Shown here piece after piece: positions 14,772-22,250 of a stretch of 31,498 nucleotides of DNA. This DNA is from an uncultured Dialister sp. (GTDB lineage: Bacteria > Bacillota > Negativicutes > Veillonellales > Dialisteraceae). The position numbers and the translations under genes are program-made. The DNA is taken from contig OMVW01000021.1 of NCBI GenBank assembly GCA_900314595.1, positions 1 to 31,498 of the forward strand. Reading direction: 5' to 3'. The first letter of the stretch is position 1. Each line of letters starts with the position of its first letter. A model generated the notes under the pieces. The model was not told the origin of the DNA and searched no databases. It saw only the letters and a program-made list of their open reading frames with translations.

Positions 14772-15045
14772 AGAGTGTTCCTCATTTCTCATAAATTTCT
14801 ACTTTTATTATAGCTTATAAAGGAAGGGAAGGGAAAGAGAGGCGTACAAAAATGGAAATCATATTTTAAAAACTTTTGGAAATATGGTTATCAGTTAGCG
14901 GCTTTGGCGGGCCTTTTAATAAAAATTTCCATTTTCAGTGAGAACTGTGTATAAAAAATGGCCCGCTGTCGAAAGATGCAGGCCTTCAGATTACTTTATA
15001 AATTTCAGTCATCCGGCCTATTGTCCGGCCCCGGAGAGAGCCGGG
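14772..15045. other. Intergenic region upstream of the phosphatase-like gene
   Basis: On the minus strand GCTATAATAAAAG (about 14805-14815) is a probable -10 for the phosphatase-like gene. Further away are two nested inverted repeats, AAAAATGGAAAT with ATTTCCATTTT and GCGGGCC with GGCCCGC, and a GC-rich pair CCCGG...CCGGG just after the end of the next minus-strand gene. No gene is seen. Confidence 0.5.
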
Positions 15046-15621
15046 TTATATATGGGCGGCTGCTGTCATTCCCAGAAAGGCGCATACGGCTCCGTCTGCA
15101 AGGAGCGGGAGAGCGCCCAGGATATAGGCCGTTTCTTCATCGATTCTGTAATACACCATGTAAGAGATAAAAGCAAAAAAGGTGGCCGCGGCTATGAGGA
15201 AAGCGGCAGCTGTCAGAAAACGGCCGGACAGGAGCCCTGCTTCGGAAAGAGTGCCGAGAGCCATGATTTCAAGGAGAGCCCATCCTGCGATGAGGATGAG
15301 TTCCGTAGTAGGGATGCGGCCGAAGATTTTTGTGGAAATAAGGAGCAGGATCAGGTAGGCAGCCAGCGCCATGAGGGAGAGCAGCCCGCCGCCCGGCCAG
15401 GAGGAGGGAAGAGGCAGTTCACAGATGCCCATGATGGTGATTCCCACGCCTCCCAGGCCGGAAATGGCAAGAAGTAAAAGTAAGATTCCCGAAATCCCTC
15501 CGGTCCAGCCCGTATTTTCGCCGGGCTTAAAGGCAGAAAGCCACCAGAATGTATAAAATAAAGCGCCCAGGGCCAGGGAAAACTGGCCGGCAATCATTTC
15601 TTTCAATGAATTCATTTCCAT
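15046..15621 (-). CDS. Six-helix membrane protein of unknown function
   Basis: From the ATG at 15621, which has AGAAGG upstream, the product has 191 residues; the frame continues upstream to 15729 without a ribosome-binding site. Six hydrophobic segments can be counted: residues about 8-30, 36-63, 76-98, 103-128, 131-155 and 163-190, with very short connecting loops and few charges. The general look is of a small integral membrane protein such as those paired with yeast GPR1/FUN34 or DUF308-type folds, but I see no diagnostic motif and assign no function. It stands alone, divergent from the ion transporter gene. Confidence 0.6.
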   Translation of the reverse strand: MEMNSLKEMIAGQFSLALGALFYTFWWLSAFKPGENTGWTGGISGILLLLLAISGLGGVGITIMGICELPLPSSWPGGGLLSLMALAAYLILLLISTKIFGRIPTTELILIAGWALLEIMALGTLSEAGLLSGRFLTAAAFLIAAATFFAFISYMVYYRIDEETAYILGALPLLADGAVCAFLGMTAAAHI

Positions 15622-15883
15622 GGGTAAGGCCTTCTTTCTCTTTTCATTATATCGCGCAAATGAGGGAAACGCTTTTGAAATGTATGGATGGAGGATGATT
15701 TCCTCGGTCCAGAGCGCCTCGTCTTTCATGTAATCATAGGTAATAAAAATGATTTATTGTAATCATAAACTTTAATCTATACATTTTTTAGTAAATTCAA
15801 GTGAATTTGATTATTTATTTTGGCTATGCATTGTGTTAAAATAAAACTATCAAGCAGTGTAATGTCAATTTGTCGGTTTGTCA

Positions 15884-15959
15884 CGTCTGCATTTTCGGAA
15901 GGGAAGGGCCCGAAGGACGGCAGAAGGAGCCGATGAAAAAGCCCTTTGTTTTTCAGGGC
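15884..15959 (+). promoter_or_regulatory. Structured leader of the ion transporter gene (candidate riboswitch)
   Basis: A compact GC-rich segment in an AT-rich leader. It can form TTCGG-(AAGGGAAGGG region)-CCGAA (15894-15914), then CGGC-AGAAGGA-GCCG (15918-15932), then GCCCT-TTGTTTTTC-AGGGC (15941-15959) ending just before the ribosome-binding site GAGAGGAG. GGGC at 15906-15909 could pair instead with GCCC at 15941-15944, giving two alternative states. The position before a probable sodium/proton antiporter brings the Na+-I (DUF1646) riboswitch class to mind, but I cannot check the consensus. Confidence 0.4.
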
Positions 15960-15978
15960 AGTGAGAGGAGTTTGGATT

Positions 15979-17274
15979 ATGAGTAATTTCCAATTTTATC
16001 TGGCCATCGTCATCTTCCTCCTCACCTATGGTGGAATTATGGCGGAAAAGGTTCCGAGAACCATCTGCTCGCTCATTGGCGGCGGTGCGATGATTTACTT
16101 CGGATTCCTGACTGAACACGAAGCGTTCAAAGAATTTATCGACTGGAATACCCTGGGCCTCCTGGCAGGCATGATGATCCTGATTTCCGTTGTCAAGAAA
16201 TCCGGTTTCTTCCGCGTGGTAGCATTGTGGACCATGAAGAAATCGAAGGGTTCGCCCCGTATGCTTCTGGTGCTGCTTTCCGTAGTTACTGCTGTTTCCG
16301 CATCCTTCCTGGATGCAGTTACCGCAGCTCTCCTGATTGCACCGCTCACCATTTCTCTCTGCCGTATGCTGAAATTGAATCCGGTACCTCTTCTGGTCGC
16401 AGAAATCTTTATGTGTAACGTCGGTGGTTCCGGTATGATGGTCGGCGATCCGCCAAACGTCATGATCGGTTCCGCAACCCATCTGAATTTCCTTGACTTC
16501 ACTGAAAATACCGGTCCACTGGCCATTATCACCGTATTCATGACTCTGTGCTGCATCATCTGGCTCTTCCGCAAGGAACTGCCCCATGGCAATATGCCGC
16601 AGGAAGAAGTGGATAAGATTGATGTGATGGGTGCTGTAGAAGACAGAAAGCTCTTCAACCGGTCCCTTACCGTACTGGGTCTCACCATCCTCGGCTTCAT
16701 CGGCCACGCACACTTCGGCCTCGATACCGCAACCATCGCCATGACCGGCGCAGTCGTTGCCATGCTGGTCTGCGGAATCAACCCGGATGATGCGATGAAA
16801 GAAATTGACCTGGATACACTCTTCTTCTTCATGGGTCTCTTTATCCTGGTCGGCGGTCTTGAAAAAGCAGGCGTCATCAATGCCATCGCTAAGTGGGGCG
16901 TCAACCTCGCAGGCGGAGATCATCACCTGATTACCTTCCTCATCCTCTGGATTTCCGGTCTGGCATCTGCCTTCATCGATAACATTCCGTTCACCGCAAC
17001 CATGATTCCTCTGATCAAAGATATGCAGCAGCTCATGGGCCTCGCTCATGCAGACTACATGTGGTGGGCACTTTCCGTAGGCGCCTGCTACGGCGGCAAC
17101 GGTACTTCCATCGGCGCATCCCCGAACGTTATCATGATCGCTATCGCAGCCAAAGAAGGTCACTACATCTCCTATGGCCGTTTCATGAAATGGTGCTTCC
17201 CGATGATGATCCTCTCCCTGATTATTGGTACCATTTATATCGAAGTCCGCTACTTCATGCTGGCAGGACTGTAA
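15979..17274 (+). CDS. ArsB/NhaD-family ion transporter (probable Na+/H+ antiporter)
   Basis: A 431-residue inner-membrane protein of the ion transporter superfamily with about 11-12 hydrophobic helices. Two inverted-repeat halves are visible: AVSASFLDAVTAALLIAP with GGSGMMVGDPPNVMIG (about residues 105-164), and LASAFIDNIPFTATMIP with GGNGTSIGASPNV (about 340-390). The paired SAF-D and G-PPN/SPN hairpins are those of NhaD and ArsB. Sodium efflux is favoured over arsenite because the length and GDPPN loop match NhaD-like proteins, but this is not proven. GAGAGGAG sets the start; the frame extends a few codons upstream without one. A structured leader precedes it, and an ArsR-type gene converges on it. 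Confidence 0.8.
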   Translation: MSNFQFYLAIVIFLLTYGGIMAEKVPRTICSLIGGGAMIYFGFLTEHEAFKEFIDWNTLGLLAGMMILISVVKKSGFFRVVALWTMKKSKGSPRMLLVLLSVVTAVSASFLDAVTAALLIAPLTISLCRMLKLNPVPLLVAEIFMCNVGGSGMMVGDPPNVMIGSATHLNFLDFTENTGPLAIITVFMTLCCIIWLFRKELPHGNMPQEEVDKIDVMGAVEDRKLFNRSLTVLGLTILGFIGHAHFGLDTATIAMTGAVVAMLVCGINPDDAMKEIDLDTLFFFMGLFILVGGLEKAGVINAIAKWGVNLAGGDHHLITFLILWISGLASAFIDNIPFTATMIPLIKDMQQLMGLAHADYMWWALSVGACYGGNGTSIGASPNVIMIAIAAKEGHYISYGRFMKWCFPMMILSLIIGTIYIEVRYFMLAGL

Positions 17275-17283
17275 TTGTAGAAA

Positions 17284-17341
17284 TAAAAAACTGCTCTTTA
17301 TGGGCAGTTTTTTTATGCCCCGCCGCTGGTGGGGCTTTTTC
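17284..17341 (+). terminator. Double terminator after the ion transporter gene
   Basis: ACTGCTC-TTTAT-GGGCAGT with TTTTTTT (17284-17313) is followed at once by GCCCC-GCCGCTGG-TGGGGC with TTTTT (17318-17341). Confidence 0.9.
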
Positions 17342-17372
17342 TGTAAAGGAAACCGGATGAGGGTATACTTTT

Positions 17373-17510
17373 GAATCGGGGATTGTCGGGGTTAGTTTCG
17401 GGGATGTCGGGTTTGTCGGGAAGGTGCGGCGCCTTTTTCTGTTGCGCCGCACCTTCCCGACAGTCCCGAGATGCCCGGGATTCCCGACATCCCCGATTCA
17501 GAAACTGCTT
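17373..17510. repeat. Two TCGGG-nonamer repeats face to face, forming one large palindrome
   Basis: A plus-strand copy (GAATCGGGG, words on TCGGG, GTCGGGAAGGTGCGGCGC) meets a minus-strand copy. The 18-bp arms 17415-17432 and 17444-17461 are perfectly complementary around an 11-base loop, and similarity continues outward to GAATCGGGG/CCCCGATTC. It lies exactly between the converging transporter and ArsR genes, so each copy follows its own upstream gene. Confidence 0.92.
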
Positions 17511-17558
17511 CGGTACGGATGATTGTTCATGCAAGATGCCGGGAAATTTTGCACAATA

Positions 17559-17586
17559 AAAAAGACCGTATTTTAACGGTCTTATC
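17559..17586 (-). terminator. Terminator of the ArsR-type gene
   Basis: On the minus strand AAGACCGT-TAAAAT-ACGGTCTT is followed by TTTT, ten bases after the stop codon. Confidence 0.85.
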
Positions 17587-17595
17587 AATAATCAA

Positions 17596-17958
17596 TCAGT
17601 TTCCAAAGGGGTCTTTCCCATCCTGCTTCGGCGGGTTCTTTACATATTTGATCTGCTGGCAGATGCATTCATCCTTCATCTTGTAGAGTTCCGGAATGAA
17701 GTCCATGATATGTACGAAAGTATCGTCGTTGATGGAGTACTTTGTCCAGAGCCCTTCTCTTCTTGCATTGACCACGCCTGCTTCGATGAGGATTTTCATA
17801 TGGTAGGAGAGGGTGGACTGGGAGAGGGTGAAATTGGAAAGAATGTCACAGGCAGACATTTCCCTGCAGGACAGCATATCCACCACATGGAGGCGGGTCT
17901 CGTCGGAAAGAGCCTTGAAGATGGTGGCAAATTCTTTGTAACTCGGTTTGGAAGCCAT
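17596..17958 (-). CDS. ArsR-family winged-helix transcription regulator
   Basis: A 120-residue DNA-binding protein. The ArsR/SmtB pattern is clear: FKALSDETRLHVVDML, a helix-turn-helix with recognition helix LSQSTLSYHMKILIEAGVV (about 45-63), and the wing ARREGLWTKYSI. The alpha-3 metal site ELCVCDL of ArsR is reduced to EMSACDIL with a single Cys37; additional cysteines are Cys31 and a C-terminal CIC pair (98 and 100), so any metal or redox sensing would use a non-classical arrangement. GGGG lies 7 bases before the ATG. It converges with the ion transporter gene and might control it, but no operator was identified. Confidence 0.88.
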   Translation of the reverse strand: MASKPSYKEFATIFKALSDETRLHVVDMLSCREMSACDILSNFTLSQSTLSYHMKILIEAGVVNARREGLWTKYSINDDTFVHIMDFIPELYKMKDECICQQIKYVKNPPKQDGKDPFGN

Positions 17959-18159
17959 AATAATCCCCTTTTCTGTTATGAAATGTATTCGTTATAAAAT
18001 TAAATATATCGCAAGAATCTTTTTCTGTTGTTTTTTGTTATCGATACATTTAAATCTATATGTTAACTATTTTAACCTATAAAAAAATGATTGTCAAATT
18101 TATGAAATAATTCCTTTAGAATTGTAAAGTTGTCAGTTTATGTGCCTGGTGCGCAGATT

Positions 18160-18245
18160 TTTTGTGAAAGCCATCCCGGGACACCGATGGCTTTCCTTTT
18201 TTACCACACGAAAAGGACCGCTTCCGGATGGGGGCGGTCCTTTCT
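18160..18245. terminator. Terminator pair downstream of the M20 peptidase gene
   Basis: GGACCGC-(11 bases)-GCGGTCC with A- and T-runs (about 18211-18243) lies after the minus-strand peptidase gene and a heptamer tract (AAAAACT, AACAACT, GAAAACT, TTCACCT at 18254-18281). Next to it GAAAGCCATC-(10 bases)-GATGGCTTTC with TTTTTT (about 18167-18202) points the other way. The 17960-18160 stretch is AT-rich and probably holds the arsR promoter. Confidence 0.8.
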
Positions 18246-18283
18246 TTATCAGGAAAAACTAACAACTGAAAACTTTCACCTAA

Positions 18284-19420
18284 TCAATGGCCGAAATGAC
18301 TTTCGGCTTCAATAATGCGGTAAACCAGTTCACCGGCATCGCAGAGGTCTTTCAGGGCGAGATTTTCCTTATTTGTATGGAAATCTTTCATGCCCACGCC
18401 CACGAGGACTGCCGGGAATCCTTTGGTCCCGAACCAGTTGGCATCACTGCCGCCTCCGGAGGCTTCCACGGTCATGGTGAATCCTGCTGCATCGCAGGCT
18501 CCTTTGAAGAGCTTCAGGCAGGGGTCTGTTTCTTTCACGGTGAAAGCATCGTATGCTTTTTCTTTACGAATCTCAAGGCTGCCTTCCGGGAATCCTTCTG
18601 CTGCCTTTTTGAAAGCTTCTTCCATTTCGGAAACGACTTTTTCCAGTTTTTCTTCATTCCGGCTTCTGGCTTCGCCGTGGATGATACAGTAGTCCGGGAC
18701 GATATTGGTGGCCGTACCGCCCTCTATGGTACCCAGGTTGCAGGTGGTTTCGAAATCAATCCGTCCCTGCGGGCAGGCCGCAATGCCAAGGGCTGCCATG
18801 CGGATAGCGCTGGTCCCTTTCTCCGGGCACATGCCTGCATGGGCGGCTACCCCTTTGCAGATGAAATCGATGGTATATTCCGAAGGACCTGCATTGAAGA
18901 GGGAACCTGCAGGACCATCGGCATCCAGGGTATAACCGAAGTCCACATCATTGATATATTTTTCTTCAATATTTTTGGAACCGAAGAGGCCGATTTCCTC
19001 CTGCACCGTGAAAATGACGGTGATTTTGCCATGAGGGATGTACATTTCCTTCATCAGGTGAAGTCCTTCAAGGATGGCGGTAACGCCTGCCTTGTCATCT
19101 CCACCCAGAATGGTATCTCCTTTGGAGCGGAAAATGCCATCTTCCAGCACCGGTTCGATGCCTTTGCAGTTTTCCACGCAGTCCATGTGGGCGGTGAAGG
19201 CGATGGAAGGAAGTCCCGGCGCATTGCCGTTGAATCTGGCGATGAGGTTTCCCGTATTTCCTCCGTTCACAGAACCATCGTTATCTTCGATGATCTTTGC
19301 GGCACCCAGCTTTTTAAGCTCCTTCTTCAGGTACTCCGCCACGTCCCGTTCTCCCTTGCTGGGAGCATACATCTTGACCAGATCGGTGAAAGTTTTCTTC
19401 ATCCGTTCTTCATTAACCAT
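18284..19420 (-). CDS. M20-family metallopeptidase, PepT-like
   Basis: A 378-residue cytoplasmic zinc peptidase, close to the PepT/YqjE group that removes N-terminal residues from short peptides. Visible features are AHMD (His78, Asp80) for the first zinc, LGGDDKAG (Asp108) for the bridging ligand, VQEEIGLFGS (catalytic Glu141 and ligand Glu142), TLDADGPAG, the dimerisation domain with VAAHAG, and DFHTNKE near the end. GCGAGGTG lies 7-8 bases before the ATG. The upstream minus-strand GTGCTATAATG gives an extended -10. A heptamer tract begins at the stop codon. Confidence 0.88.
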   Translation of the reverse strand: MVNEERMKKTFTDLVKMYAPSKGERDVAEYLKKELKKLGAAKIIEDNDGSVNGGNTGNLIARFNGNAPGLPSIAFTAHMDCVENCKGIEPVLEDGIFRSKGDTILGGDDKAGVTAILEGLHLMKEMYIPHGKITVIFTVQEEIGLFGSKNIEEKYINDVDFGYTLDADGPAGSLFNAGPSEYTIDFICKGVAAHAGMCPEKGTSAIRMAALGIAACPQGRIDFETTCNLGTIEGGTATNIVPDYCIIHGEARSRNEEKLEKVVSEMEEAFKKAAEGFPEGSLEIRKEKAYDAFTVKETDPCLKLFKGACDAAGFTMTVEASGGGSDANWFGTKGFPAVLVGVGMKDFHTNKENLALKDLCDAGELVYRIIEAESHFGH

Positions 19421-19499
19421 GAGTCAGCACCTCGCTTTGTTTTTTATTGTGTATTCATTATAGCACGGTATGGTCTGCCGGTTGAGACTTTTTCAATAA

Positions 19500-19915
19500 A
19501 GGCATTTGAGCAGGAGGCTTTGAGGTATTCGTAAGGCCTGCCGGTAACGACTTGCGGGTCTGAGGCAGTTGAGACAGGAACTATGAAGTATTCGTGTGGC
19601 CTGCCGGTAAGTACTAGCGGGTTTGAGGCAGTTGAGACAGGAGCTATGAAGTATTCGTAAGGCCTGCCAGAAGGGCAGGAAAGTTTTGCGGCATAAAAGC
19701 GGTCGGCTTTGGCGTATTCGTATGGCCTCTCGTTTCGACCTTAAGTGTTCGAGGCAATTGAACTGGCAGCTTTCAGGTATTCGTAAGGCCTGCCGGCAAC
19801 GACTTGCGGGTCTGAGGCAGTTGAGACAGGAGCTATGAGGTATTCGTTTGGCCCGCCGGCAGGGCGTGAAGGCTTGAGGCATAAAAGTGAGCAGCTTTTA
19901 AGTATTCGTCGGTTT
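19500..19915. repeat. Sixty-three-bp tandem array (seven units)
   Basis: GTATTCG recurs at 19525, 19588, 19651, 19714, 19777, 19840 and 19902, steps of 63 bp and a final 62. Two kinds of unit alternate loosely: one reads GGCCTGCCGG-TAACGACTTGCGGGT then GAGGCAGTTGAGACAGGAGCT, and the other has CCTGCCAGAAGGGCAGG and GGCATAAAAG. All parts of the unit vary by point changes, so there are no spacers. It lies between the M20 peptidase promoter and the region after dinB. Confidence 0.93.
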
Positions 19916-19964
19916 ACAGAGCCCGGTTTCACAACACATTGGATCCCTTTTGACTTTTTTCAAT

Positions 19965-20052
19965 ATAAAATGGCCGCCCGATGACTTTGGCGGCCACCTT
20001 CCCGACATCCCCGAAATAATTCCCGGGATTCCCGAAAACCCCGATTCAAAAG
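19965..20052 (-). repeat. TCGGG-nonamer repeat with hairpin after dinB
   Basis: On the minus strand: CTTTTGAATCGGGG, TCGGG words, GTCGGGAAGGTG, then GGCCGCC-(10 bases)-GGCGGCC (19972-19995) and TTTTATATTG. It begins about 20 bases after the dinB stop codon on the same strand and is its likely terminator. Confidence 0.85.
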
Positions 20053-20072
20053 TTAACCGGGAGATATGAGTT

Positions 20073-21239
20073 TTATGTTTTATCCTCTGACTCCACCCAG
20101 AACCCTTTCTGCAGCGCTTTCTTCCCGAATTTTTCCTGGATTTCATCCATGGCCCTGGCGGCGCGGTTTCGTTTTTCTTTATTGTCGTCAAAGAGGGAAC
20201 CCATGGAAATAGGGGGACCCAGGTTGGAGGCAGTGACCCCGATGAGGCGGACTCCTTCGTGAATGGGAATTTTTTTGAGAAGGAGCAGGGCGTTTTCACA
20301 TATTTCTTCCTGGAGACTCGTTCCGTCATCCAGGGACCTGGCACGGGTGATGGTTTTGAAGGAAGAAAAACGGATTTTCAGGGTGATGGTCCTTGCAGTC
20401 AGTTCATGTTTCCGAAGTCTCTGGGCTACTATATCGCTGTGCATGGCGATCTGCCGCTCGATTTCGGAAAGGCCGGTGAGGTCTTTCTCGTAGGTGGATT
20501 CGTCGCCGATGGATTTGATGGATCGGTCGCCTTCCACCGGCCGGTCATCCAGGCCCACGGAAAGACGTTTCAGCATATGGCCCTGATTTTCACCGAGGAG
20601 GCCGGTCAGAGCGGACTCCGGCGCATCCTGGATATCGCCTATGATATGAAATCCGGCGCGAATCAGCTTTTCTTCTGTCACTTTCCCAACGCCCCAGAGG
20701 CGGCGGACCGGAAGGGGACGGAGGATTCCTTTTTCTTTCCCATAGGGAATGATGCACAGGCCGTCAGGCTTTTTCATGTCGCTGGCCATTTTGGCAAGGA
20801 ATTTATTGGGAGCAATGCCTACGGAGGCTATGAGCTCCGTTTTTTCCTTTATTTCTTTCTTGATGGCTCTTCCGATGGCTCCTAAAGTCGGGTAATGGCT
20901 GCCCATGCCGGAAATATCAAGAAACGCTTCGTCCAGGGAGATAGGTTCATAGGTATCGGCATAGTGGAGCATGATTTCATGCACTTTGTCGGAAGCTTCC
21001 TTATAGGCATCGAAACGGGGGACCACGAAATTTCCATTGGGGCAGAGCTCTCTGGCTTTGGAAATAGGCATGGCCGAATGGACGCCGAATTTCCTCGCTT
21101 CATAAGATGCGGTAGCCACGACTCCCCTTTTGGAAAGGCCGCCCACAATGACCGGCGTGCCTTTGAGTTCCGGGTGGTCCCGCTGCTCTACGGATGCGAA
21201 GAATGCATCCATATCCACATGCATGATCCAGCGTTTCAT
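20073..21239 (-). CDS. dinB: DNA polymerase IV (Y-family)
   Basis: A 388-residue translesion polymerase. Signatures are HVDMDAFFASVEQRDHPEL (first catalytic Asp), VATASYEARKFGVHSAMP, YEPISLDEAFLDISG (the catalytic DE pair), SVGIAPNKFLAKMASDMKKPDG, and the helix-hairpin-helix region PVRRLWGVGKVTEEKL. Near the end, MGSLFDD (about residue 350) resembles a sliding-clamp-binding motif of the QLxLF type. AAGGAGGTG lies 8 bases before the ATG. A minus-strand promoter is visible; I did not find a clear LexA box. Confidence 0.95.
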   Translation of the reverse strand: MKRWIMHVDMDAFFASVEQRDHPELKGTPVIVGGLSKRGVVATASYEARKFGVHSAMPISKARELCPNGNFVVPRFDAYKEASDKVHEIMLHYADTYEPISLDEAFLDISGMGSHYPTLGAIGRAIKKEIKEKTELIASVGIAPNKFLAKMASDMKKPDGLCIIPYGKEKGILRPLPVRRLWGVGKVTEEKLIRAGFHIIGDIQDAPESALTGLLGENQGHMLKRLSVGLDDRPVEGDRSIKSIGDESTYEKDLTGLSEIERQIAMHSDIVAQRLRKHELTARTITLKIRFSSFKTITRARSLDDGTSLQEEICENALLLLKKIPIHEGVRLIGVTASNLGPPISMGSLFDDNKEKRNRAARAMDEIQEKFGKKALQKGFWVESEDKT

Positions 21240-21263
21240 CCTTTTGGCACCTCCTTTTTATTC

Positions 21264-21292
21264 ATCATATAGGGGATGGGGGATAGAGTCAA
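21264..21292 (-). promoter_or_regulatory. Promoter of dinB
   Basis: On the minus strand TTGACT (21292-21287) and TATGAT (21269-21264) with a 17-bp spacer, about 25 bases before the start codon. Confidence 0.75.
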
Positions 21293-21324
21293 GAGAGAGG
21301 AAATCAGCTATATGATGAAACACT

Positions 21325-21412
21325 TTTGAATCGGGGATGTCGGGAATTCTCGGGATTGTCGGGGTTTTCGGGAAGGTGTGCCGCTCTCGCGGCACGAATC
21401 TTTTATATTTTG
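21325..21412 (+). repeat. TCGGG-nonamer repeat with hairpin
   Basis: CTTTTGAATCGGGG, then TCGGG words at steps of 9, 10, 9 and 9 bp, GGGAAGGTG, the stem GTGCCGC-TCTC-GCGGCAC (21378-21395) and TTTTATATTTTG. Unlike most copies it does not follow a gene on its own strand, because dinB points away. Confidence 0.88.
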
Positions 21413-21900
21413 CCTTCGGCTCTCAGTTGGCATGAATATCATTTGGCCCGATTTGATATTTTTCGAACAAAGTGCCTGGTCATGTCAGTACACCTGCAAC
21501 ACCTGCCTTCGGTGGGAGCTTCCCCTCAAAAGAGCCGGGGGATTGTGCGGGCTTCGTTTGACCGCATTAACCATTAACCCCAATGTATAGTTGTCTCAAA
21601 TATAGTTTCCTTACGGTACACAGCCTTTCACCTGTTATCCATTCACCTCAATGAAAAAGCTGCCGAAGATGATATGCCACATCAGTTTTTCATCAGTTAA
21701 CTTCTAAAAACTAACAACTACAAACTACGCACTTTTTAGGCACTTTATCTTTTATATTTTCCTTATCAATTCCAAATTTACACAACGTTATTTTTAATCA
21801 GTTAACGCCGCTAATATTCAATTTAAGGTAATAAAATCATTATTTTAATCAGAATAAATATAAGTATAATTAATAAAATCAAAATGGACCACCAATAAAA
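21413..21900. other. Intergenic region between dinB and the feo operon
   Basis: About 490 bp without a supported gene. It contains two diverged units of the 70-bp array type (21563-21655: CCATTAACCCCAATGTATAG and later CACCTCAATG), a run of words CTAAAAA, CTAACAA, CTACAAA, CTACGCA (about 21705-21735), and an increasingly AT-rich segment leading to the feo promoter. Confidence 0.6.
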
Positions 21901-21914
21901 ATAATTTTGGTATA

Positions 21915-21944
21915 TTGACTAATCGAATTAGTATAGTCTATCAT
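21915..21944 (+). promoter_or_regulatory. Promoter of the feo operon with an internal palindrome
   Basis: TTGACT (21915-21920) and TATCAT (21939-21944) with an 18-bp spacer. The spacer contains the perfect 6-3-6 palindrome ACTAAT-CGA-ATTAGT (21918-21932), a possible second operator overlapping the -35 element. Confidence 0.65.
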
Positions 21945-21952
21945 GTAACCGT

Positions 21953-21971
21953 GATAACGAGAGTCGTTATC
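21953..21971 (+). promoter_or_regulatory. Fur-like operator of the feo operon
   Basis: GATAACGAGAGTCGTTATC is a 19-bp near-perfect palindrome, extended by one more pair on each side, with the same length and outer bases as the Fur consensus GATAATGATAATCATTATC. It lies just after the -10 box and before feoA, where a bound repressor would block transcription when iron is plentiful. Confidence 0.75.
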
Positions 21972-21990
21972 AGAATTTGAGGGAAACGGG

Positions 21991-22212
21991 GTGATAAACT
22001 TGATGCCTCTTGTATTTGCAAAGGAAGGGGATACAGTGATTATCCGCCGTATTTCCGGTAAAGATGAAGTGCGGCAGCACCTGGCGGACCTCGGGTTCGT
22101 GGTGGATACGCCGGTACTCATCGTGAGTCATATGGGCGGAAACCTCATCGTTCAGGTGAAAGGCTCCAGAGTGGCGCTGGATAAGTCCATGGCTCAGAAG
22201 ATTTATTTTTAA
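21991..22212 (+). CDS. feoA: FeoA-type SH3-like protein (first copy)
   Basis: A 73-residue cytoplasmic protein with the FeoA core: EGDTVIIRRISGKDEVRQHLADLGFVVDTPVLIVSHMGGNLIVQVKGSRVALDKSMAQKI. FeoA proteins assist FeoB-dependent ferrous iron uptake, probably by contacting FeoB. The frame starts at GTG with GAGGG seven bases upstream; an ATG four codons later (22003), preceded by GGTGAT, is an alternative start. It is the first gene of a feoA-feoA-feoB operon. Confidence 0.88.
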   Translation: MINLMPLVFAKEGDTVIIRRISGKDEVRQHLADLGFVVDTPVLIVSHMGGNLIVQVKGSRVALDKSMAQKIYF

Positions 22213-22250
22213 TATTTCTATGATATAGGATGAGAAAGGGAGAATTCAGA

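Noticed and set aside
15865..17163. 432-residue open frame on the minus strand
   Set aside because: Antisense to the ion transporter gene; the product is an implausible His/Asp/Gly-rich string.
19500..19915. CRISPR array (regular 63-bp spacing)
   Set aside because: All parts of the unit are related between copies; there are no unique spacers and no cas genes nearby.
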